Positions 59,907 through 64,000 of a DNA stretch of 64,000 nucleotides are shown piece after piece. A model generated the notes under the pieces. It was not told the origin of the DNA. It worked only from the letters and a program-made list of their open reading frames with translations, and made no database searches. Source of the stretch: Betaproteobacteria bacterium (GTDB taxonomy: Bacteria; Pseudomonadota; Gammaproteobacteria; Burkholderiales; Usitatibacteraceae); the NCBI GenBank assembly GCA_016709665.1, contig JADJMI010000026.1:248001-312000 (forward strand). Reading direction: 5' to 3'. The position numbers and the translations under genes are program-made. Numbering within the stretch: position 1 is the first letter of the stretch; each line of letters opens with the position of its first letter.

Positions 59907-60755
59907 GTGGTCGAAAACCGGCCCTTCCTCACCTTCGTCGCCCATGCGGTGCTCATCGCCGGCGTCGTCGTCGTCGCGTTCCCCCTCTGGGTGACGTTCG
60001 TCGCGTCGACGCTCACGTACGAGCAGATCGCGAACGTCCCGATGCCCCTGTGGCCGGGCGACCAGTTTCTCGCGAACTACGGCCAGGTGCTCACGGCCGG
60101 ATCGACCAAGGGTTCGGCGGCGCCGGTGTCGACCATGCTGTTCAACAGCCTGGTGATGGCGGTGGTCGTGGCCGTGGGGAAGATCTGCATCTCGATCGTC
60201 TCGGCGTTCGCCGTCGTCTATTTCCGGTTCCCGCTTCGCCGCTTCATCTTCTGGATGATCTTCGTCACCCTGATGCTGCCGATCGAGGTGCGCATCATCC
60301 CGACGTTCAAGGTGGCCTCCGACCTGGGAATCCTCGATTCGTACCTGGGCCTCACGCTTCCGCTCATCGCCTCCGCCACGGCGACCTTCCTCTTCCGCCA
60401 GTTCTTCATGACCATACCGGACGAACTCGCCGAGGCGGCGCGAATAGACGGCGCGGGCCCGATGCGGTTCTTCGTGGACGTGGTGCTGCCGCTCTCGCGC
60501 ACCAACGTCGCGGCGCTGTTCGTGATCCTGTTCATCTTCGGCTGGAACCAGTACCTCTGGCCCCTGCTCATCACCGGGCAGGAATCCATGTACACCGTCG
60601 TGATCGGCATCAAGCGGATGATCGTCGGCGGCGACGCGGCGACGGAATGGCAATTGGTGATGGCGACGGCCATGCTGGCGCTGATGCCGCCCGCCGCCGT
60701 CGTGATCCTCATGCAGAAGTGGTTCGTGAAGGGACTCGTGGAGACCGAAAAGTAG
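59907..60755 (+). CDS. ugpE: Glycerol-3-phosphate ABC permease UgpE
   Basis: 282 residues, GTG start behind GGAGG. Six transmembrane helices; EAA loop EAARIDGAGPMRFFVDVVLPLS; FGWNQYLWPLLITGQESMYTVVIGIKRM is the UgpE signature. Forms the membrane channel with UgpA. Confidence 0.95.
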   Translation: MVENRPFLTFVAHAVLIAGVVVVAFPLWVTFVASTLTYEQIANVPMPLWPGDQFLANYGQVLTAGSTKGSAAPVSTMLFNSLVMAVVVAVGKICISIVSAFAVVYFRFPLRRFIFWMIFVTLMLPIEVRIIPTFKVASDLGILDSYLGLTLPLIASATATFLFRQFFMTIPDELAEAARIDGAGPMRFFVDVVLPLSRTNVAALFVILFIFGWNQYLWPLLITGQESMYTVVIGIKRMIVGGDAATEWQLVMATAMLALMPPAAVVILMQKWFVKGLVETEK

Positions 60756-60860
60756 GGGCCCCCGGGCCGGGAAAGCGGGGGGGGCGGGGGGGCCGCGGGG
60801 GCGGGCAGGAAAAAGGGGGGGGGGGGGAGAGGGGAGGGGAAGAGGAGGGGGGGGGGGCGG
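60756..60860. repeat. Low-complexity, almost pure G tract between ugpE and ugpC
   Basis: About 105 bases made mostly of G runs of 4 to 13 with a few A and C. Unlike any other part of the window. Either an assembly/sequencing artefact or a natural G-quadruplex-like tract. It directly precedes the ugpC ribosome site. Confidence 0.85.
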
Positions 60861-60868
60861 AGGGAAGA

Positions 60869-61940
60869 ATGGCCGACATCAGGCTTCAGGGCGTCAAGAA
60901 GAGCTACACCAAGGGCATCCTGGTGATCCACGGCGTCGACGCGGTCATCGCGGACGGCGAGTTCATCGTCATCGTGGGGCCTTCGGGCTGCGGCAAGTCC
61001 ACGCTCCTTCGCATGATCGCGGGCCTGGAGACCATCACCGAGGGCGAGATCTCGATCGGCGGGAAGGTCGTGAACCAGGTGGAGCCCAAGGACCGCAACA
61101 TCGCCATGGTCTTCCAGAACTACGCGCTCTACCCGCACATGAGCGTGTACGACAACATGTCCTACGGCCTGCGCATCCGCGGCTTCTCGAAGCCGGACAT
61201 CGAGACCCGCGTGCAGCGCGCCGCGAAGATCCTCGAGCTCGGCCCCTTCCTCGCCCGTAAGCCCCGCGAGCTCTCCGGCGGACAGCGCCAGCGGGTCGCC
61301 ATGGGGCGGGCCATCGTGCGCGAGCCGGCGGCCTTCCTCTTCGACGAGCCGCTCTCGAACCTGGACGCCAAGCTGCGCGTGCAGATGCGCCTGGAGATCC
61401 AGAAGCTGCACCGCGAGCTGCGCACCACCAGCGTCTACGTGACCCACGACCAGGTCGAGGCGATGACGCTCGCCGACCGCATGATCGTGATGAACGCCGG
61501 GCGTGGTGGAGCAGGTGGGCGCCCCGATGGCCGTTTACGACGCGCCGGCCAGCCTTTTCGTCGCGGGCTTCATCGGCTCGCCCGCCATGAACTTCCTGCC
61601 CGGCAGCGTGCGCGACGGCCGCGTGGACGTGGGCGACGGCCACCTCATCGCGCTGCCGCAGCCGCTCCTCGAGCGCGCACCGGCGCAGGTGACCGTGGGC
61701 ATCCGCCCCGAGCACCTCGTCGCCTGCGCGGAGGGCGACGACGCCTTCACCTTCCCGGTGGAGACGATCGAGGCGCTCGGCGCCGACTCCATGGTGCACG
61801 GCAAGGTCGGCGCCACCCCGCTCGTGGCGCGCGTCGAGGGCCATGCGGCGCCGGCCATCGGCTCGACGGCCCGTTTCGCGCTCATGCCCGGACGGCTGCA
61901 CTTCTTCGATACCGCCACCGGCCGGCGCCTCGTGCCCTGA
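60869..61940 (+). pseudogene. ugpC: Glycerol-3-phosphate ABC ATPase UgpC, frameshifted
   Basis: ABC ATPase: Walker A GPSGCGKST, Q-loop FQNYALYPHMSV, signature LSGGQRQRVAMGRA, Walker B FLFDEPLSNLDAKLR, H-loop VTHDQVEAM. After MIVMNAG the frame breaks at the GGG run 61499-61501 (one G too many) and resumes as VVEQVGAPMAVYDAP with the C-terminal regulatory TOBE domain (IRPEHL, LHFFDTATGRRLVP). Corrected length 356 residues, normal for UgpC. ATG at 60869. Confidence 0.93.
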
Positions 61941-61944
61941 AGGC

Positions 61945-62742
61945 ATGGAAGACGGGGACGCAGCCCGGTTCCCTCCCGCGCCCGCGAAGCCGGGTCGTGC
62001 TTCCCTGTCGGGTCGTCGCCTCGAAGAACTCACCCTCAACTCGTCCGCGCCCCCGGGGCAACTCCTCTACGACGGCTGGCTGCTGCGCTTCTCGCCCGGC
62101 AAGGCGAAGCGTGCCCGCTCCGTGAACGCGGTGTATCCCTCGCGACTTCCGTTCGGCGAGAAGCTCGCGTACTGCGAGGCCGTCTACGGCGAACGCGGCC
62201 TGCCGGCGATCTTCCGGGTCTCGGAGCACACGGAGCCGGGGCTCGACGCCTTCCTCGAGGCGAAAGGCTACGGTCCCTTCGACGCCACGGACGTGCGCGT
62301 CGCGGCCATCGACGCGGCGCTCTGCCGCGGGCCCGAGGTCGCCTCGCCCCGGCTGGAGGAGTGGTTCGACATGGTGGGCGACCTGCGCGGTTCGCCCATC
62401 GCCCATCGCGCGAGCCACCTCGCGCGCCTGGCCGCGCTGCCGCTCGCGATGACGAGCGTCGCGATCCTCGAGGACGGCGCCCCGGTCGCCACGGGCCTCG
62501 CGATCCTGGAGGACGGACACGTCGGCCTCTTCGATGTCGTGACGCGCGAAGGCGCCCGCCGGCGGGGCCACGGCCGCGCGATCGTCGCCGCGCTGCTGCG
62601 CTGGGGCTTCGGCCTCGGGGCGCGGCAGGCCTACCTGCAGGTCGACTCGGCGAACGTGCCCGCCCTCGCGATGTACGAGGCGTTCGGCTTCGCGCGGGCG
62701 TATGGTTACTGGTATCGCGGCCGGCCGGGAGAACAGCAATGA
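61945..62742 (+). CDS. GNAT-family N-acetyltransferase
   Basis: 265 residues. The C-terminal half is a GNAT domain: GLFDVVTREGARRRGHGRAIVAALL (acetyl-CoA loop), AYLQVDSANVPALAMYEAFGF. The N-terminal half (LLYDGWLLRFSPGKAKRARSVNAVYP) is typical of a group of two-domain GNATs of unknown substrate. Directly follows ugpC and overlaps pncC by 4 bases. Confidence 0.85.
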   Translation: MEDGDAARFPPAPAKPGRASLSGRRLEELTLNSSAPPGQLLYDGWLLRFSPGKAKRARSVNAVYPSRLPFGEKLAYCEAVYGERGLPAIFRVSEHTEPGLDAFLEAKGYGPFDATDVRVAAIDAALCRGPEVASPRLEEWFDMVGDLRGSPIAHRASHLARLAALPLAMTSVAILEDGAPVATGLAILEDGHVGLFDVVTREGARRRGHGRAIVAALLRWGFGLGARQAYLQVDSANVPALAMYEAFGFARAYGYWYRGRPGEQQ

Positions 62743-63263
62743 ACGGAATCGACGAACTTTCGCGGGCGCTGGGCGAAGCGTGCGTGCGCGCGGGCGTGAA
62801 GCTCGCGACGGCGGAATCCTGCACGGGCGGCGGCGTGGGAGAGGCGATCACGCGCACGCCCGGCAGCTCGGCCTGGTTCGACCGGGGTTTCGTCACCTAT
62901 TCCAACTACGCCAAGGTCGACCTGCTGGGCGTGAAGCAGGAGACGCTCGGCAGCCACGGCGCCGTCTCCGAGCCGGTGGCGCGCGAGATGGCGATGGGGG
63001 CGCTGCACCAGAGCGACGCGGACCTGGTCGTTGCCGTGACCGGCGTCGCGGGCCCGGACGGCGGCACCGCCACGAAGCCCGTGGGGCTCGTCTGGTTCGC
63101 CTTCGCCTCGCTCGAGGGGGGCTGCCAGTCGCGGTTCGAGGTCTTCGGCGGCGACCGGGCCGCCATTCGGGAGCAGGCGGTTCGGGAGGCGCTTCGGGGG
63201 CTGGCGGCGATGCTTCCGGCCGCTGCGCTTTCGGAGGGGACGCCACCCGTGAAGCAAGGCTAG
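62739..63263 (+). CDS. pncC: Nicotinamide-nucleotide amidase (CinA C-terminal family)
   Basis: 174 residues. KLATAESCTGGGVGEAITRTPGSSAWFDRGFVTYSNYAKVDLLGV and VAVTGVAGPDGGTATKPVGLVWFA are the PncC signatures. Deamidates NMN in the NAD salvage cycle. No N-terminal CinA domain. Confidence 0.93.
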   Translation: MNGIDELSRALGEACVRAGVKLATAESCTGGGVGEAITRTPGSSAWFDRGFVTYSNYAKVDLLGVKQETLGSHGAVSEPVAREMAMGALHQSDADLVVAVTGVAGPDGGTATKPVGLVWFAFASLEGGCQSRFEVFGGDRAAIREQAVREALRGLAAMLPAAALSEGTPPVKQG

Positions 63264-63302
63264 CCTTCGTCGCCCCGCCCCGCCCCGCCCCGCCCTGGGT
63301 CG

Positions 63303-64000
63303 CTATCGCGTGGCGTTGGATTCGCCCTGCCGGCACTGCGGCTCGGAGAGCAGGCGGCGCATTTCCTTCCGGACGACCCCGTAGCATTCGCAAGTCCGGG
63401 CCTCGAGCCGCGACCGGTCGAGCACGGTGATGTGGCCGCGGCGGTAGCGGATGCAGCCGGCGTTCTGGAGGTTGCCGGCAGCCTCCGTGATGCCCTCCCT
63501 GCGCACGCCGAGCATGCGGGCGATCAGTTCCTGCGTCATGACGAGCTCTCCCGAGGGGATTCGATCGAGCGTCCCGAGCAACCAGCGGCACAGCCGCTGC
63601 TCCACCGAATGATGCCGGTTGCACGCTCCTGTCAGCGTGATCTGCGCCATCAGGGCTTGCGTGTAGCGAAGCAGGATGCGCTGCACCGGGCCGGGGCGCC
63701 CGAATTCCTCCATCAGCAGTCGGCGCGCCAAGCGGTAGGCGAGGCCCGCGGACGGAACCACGGCCGAACTGGGTGTCGTGTCGCCGCCCATGAAGAGGGA
63801 AATGCCGACCACCCCTTCGTTGCCCACGCTCGCGATCTCGGGCGATGCGCCGGACTCCGTCACGTAGTGCAGCGAAACGATGGCTGTCGTCGGAAAATAG
63901 ACGTGCTGCAACTGCTCGCCCGGTCCGTAGAGTATCCGGCCCAGGGGCAGCGCAACCGGTTCCAGGTGGGCGGCCACGCGCTCGGCGTCCGCCGCGGGCA
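63303..64000 (-). CDS. Crp/Fnr-family regulator, N-terminus beyond the window
   Basis: At least 232 residues are visible and the frame is open to base 64000, so the true start lies outside; the GTG at 63977 is internal. Cyclic-nucleotide-like domain: ILYGPGEQLQHVYFPTTAIVSLHYV, SVGNEGVVGISLFMGGDTTPS; C-terminal Crp-type HTH (VMTQELIARMLGVRREGITEAAGNLQNAGCIRYRRGHITVLD). A Cys-bearing tail (CECYGVV, PQC) follows the HTH. No Arg/Glu pair for cAMP is visible, so the effector is unknown. Confidence 0.9.
   Translation of the reverse strand, partial: PAADAERVAAHLEPVALPLGRILYGPGEQLQHVYFPTTAIVSLHYVTESGASPEIASVGNEGVVGISLFMGGDTTPSSAVVPSAGLAYRLARRLLMEEFGRPGPVQRILLRYTQALMAQITLTGACNRHHSVEQRLCRWLLGTLDRIPSGELVMTQELIARMLGVRREGITEAAGNLQNAGCIRYRRGHITVLDRSRLEARTCECYGVVRKEMRRLLSEPQCRQGESNATR

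Overview
The window is a very GC-rich piece of a bacterial chromosome with dense coding on both strands, many GTG/TTG starts and frequent 1-4 base gene overlaps. Gene content points to a betaproteobacterium of the Burkholderiales/Nitrosomonadales type: three Bug/TctC-type solute receptors, FimV- and RatA/RnfH-type proteins, a cis/trans fatty acid isomerase, and small conserved proteins typical of that group. No rRNA, tRNA, CRISPR array, IS element or prophage gene was recognised.

Region by region. 1-6606: the end of a cytochrome c maturation gene (ccmI), then a tight seven-gene operon: a c-heme sensor-like protein, a TlpA-type thioredoxin lipoprotein, a membrane histidine kinase, an NtrC-type sigma54 response regulator, a Sel1-repeat protein, a small cytochrome c and a periplasmic beta-propeller. 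It looks like an uncharacterised envelope redox-sensing system. 6671-12613: smpB, ratA-rnfH, a frameshifted PilZ-like protein, a FimV-like protein and two small envelope proteins. 12676-22436: guaB-guaA, cti, pntA-pntB and an outer-membrane barrel protein. 22452-29312: a LysR regulator divergent from glyoxylate carboligase gcl, a hybrid histidine kinase, a class-III PLP enzyme resembling a phosphonate ammonia-lyase, and tadA. 29395-38069: dnaE, acyP, a GGQ release-factor-like gene, a small secreted protein, metG, apbC and dcd. 38252-42663: a short leader-like ORF overlapping an ornithine/lysine decarboxylase, several conserved unknowns, a serine/threonine dehydratase-like enzyme and an acyltransferase.

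42664-42979 has no protein gene but holds the most interesting element: an NtrC-like enhancer half-palindrome pair, an IHF-like site, a near-consensus -24/-12 sigma54 promoter and, about 85 bases after the predicted start, a strong intrinsic terminator. This reads as a sigma54-dependent small RNA carrying a CUCCUCC anti-Shine-Dalgarno stretch.

42980-51794: carboxylate uptake and catabolism (Bug receptors, TctCBA, a TAXI receptor, an amidohydrolase and an enol-lactonase-like hydrolase) plus a CobD/CbiB-like membrane protein. 51856-56528: rsgA, phhB, an M48 protease, orn and glpK. 56609-61940: a conserved unknown and the ugpBAEC glycerol-3-phosphate ABC transporter, functionally matched to glpK. 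61945-64000: a GNAT protein, pncC and the C-terminal part of a Crp-family regulator that runs off the window.

At least seven otherwise intact conserved genes carry single-base frameshifts (7986 gene, pntB twice, the 21481 gene, lysR, tctA, ugpC, probably orn), and there is a 105-base nearly pure G tract before ugpC. Together these suggest consensus errors in a draft assembly more than gene decay.
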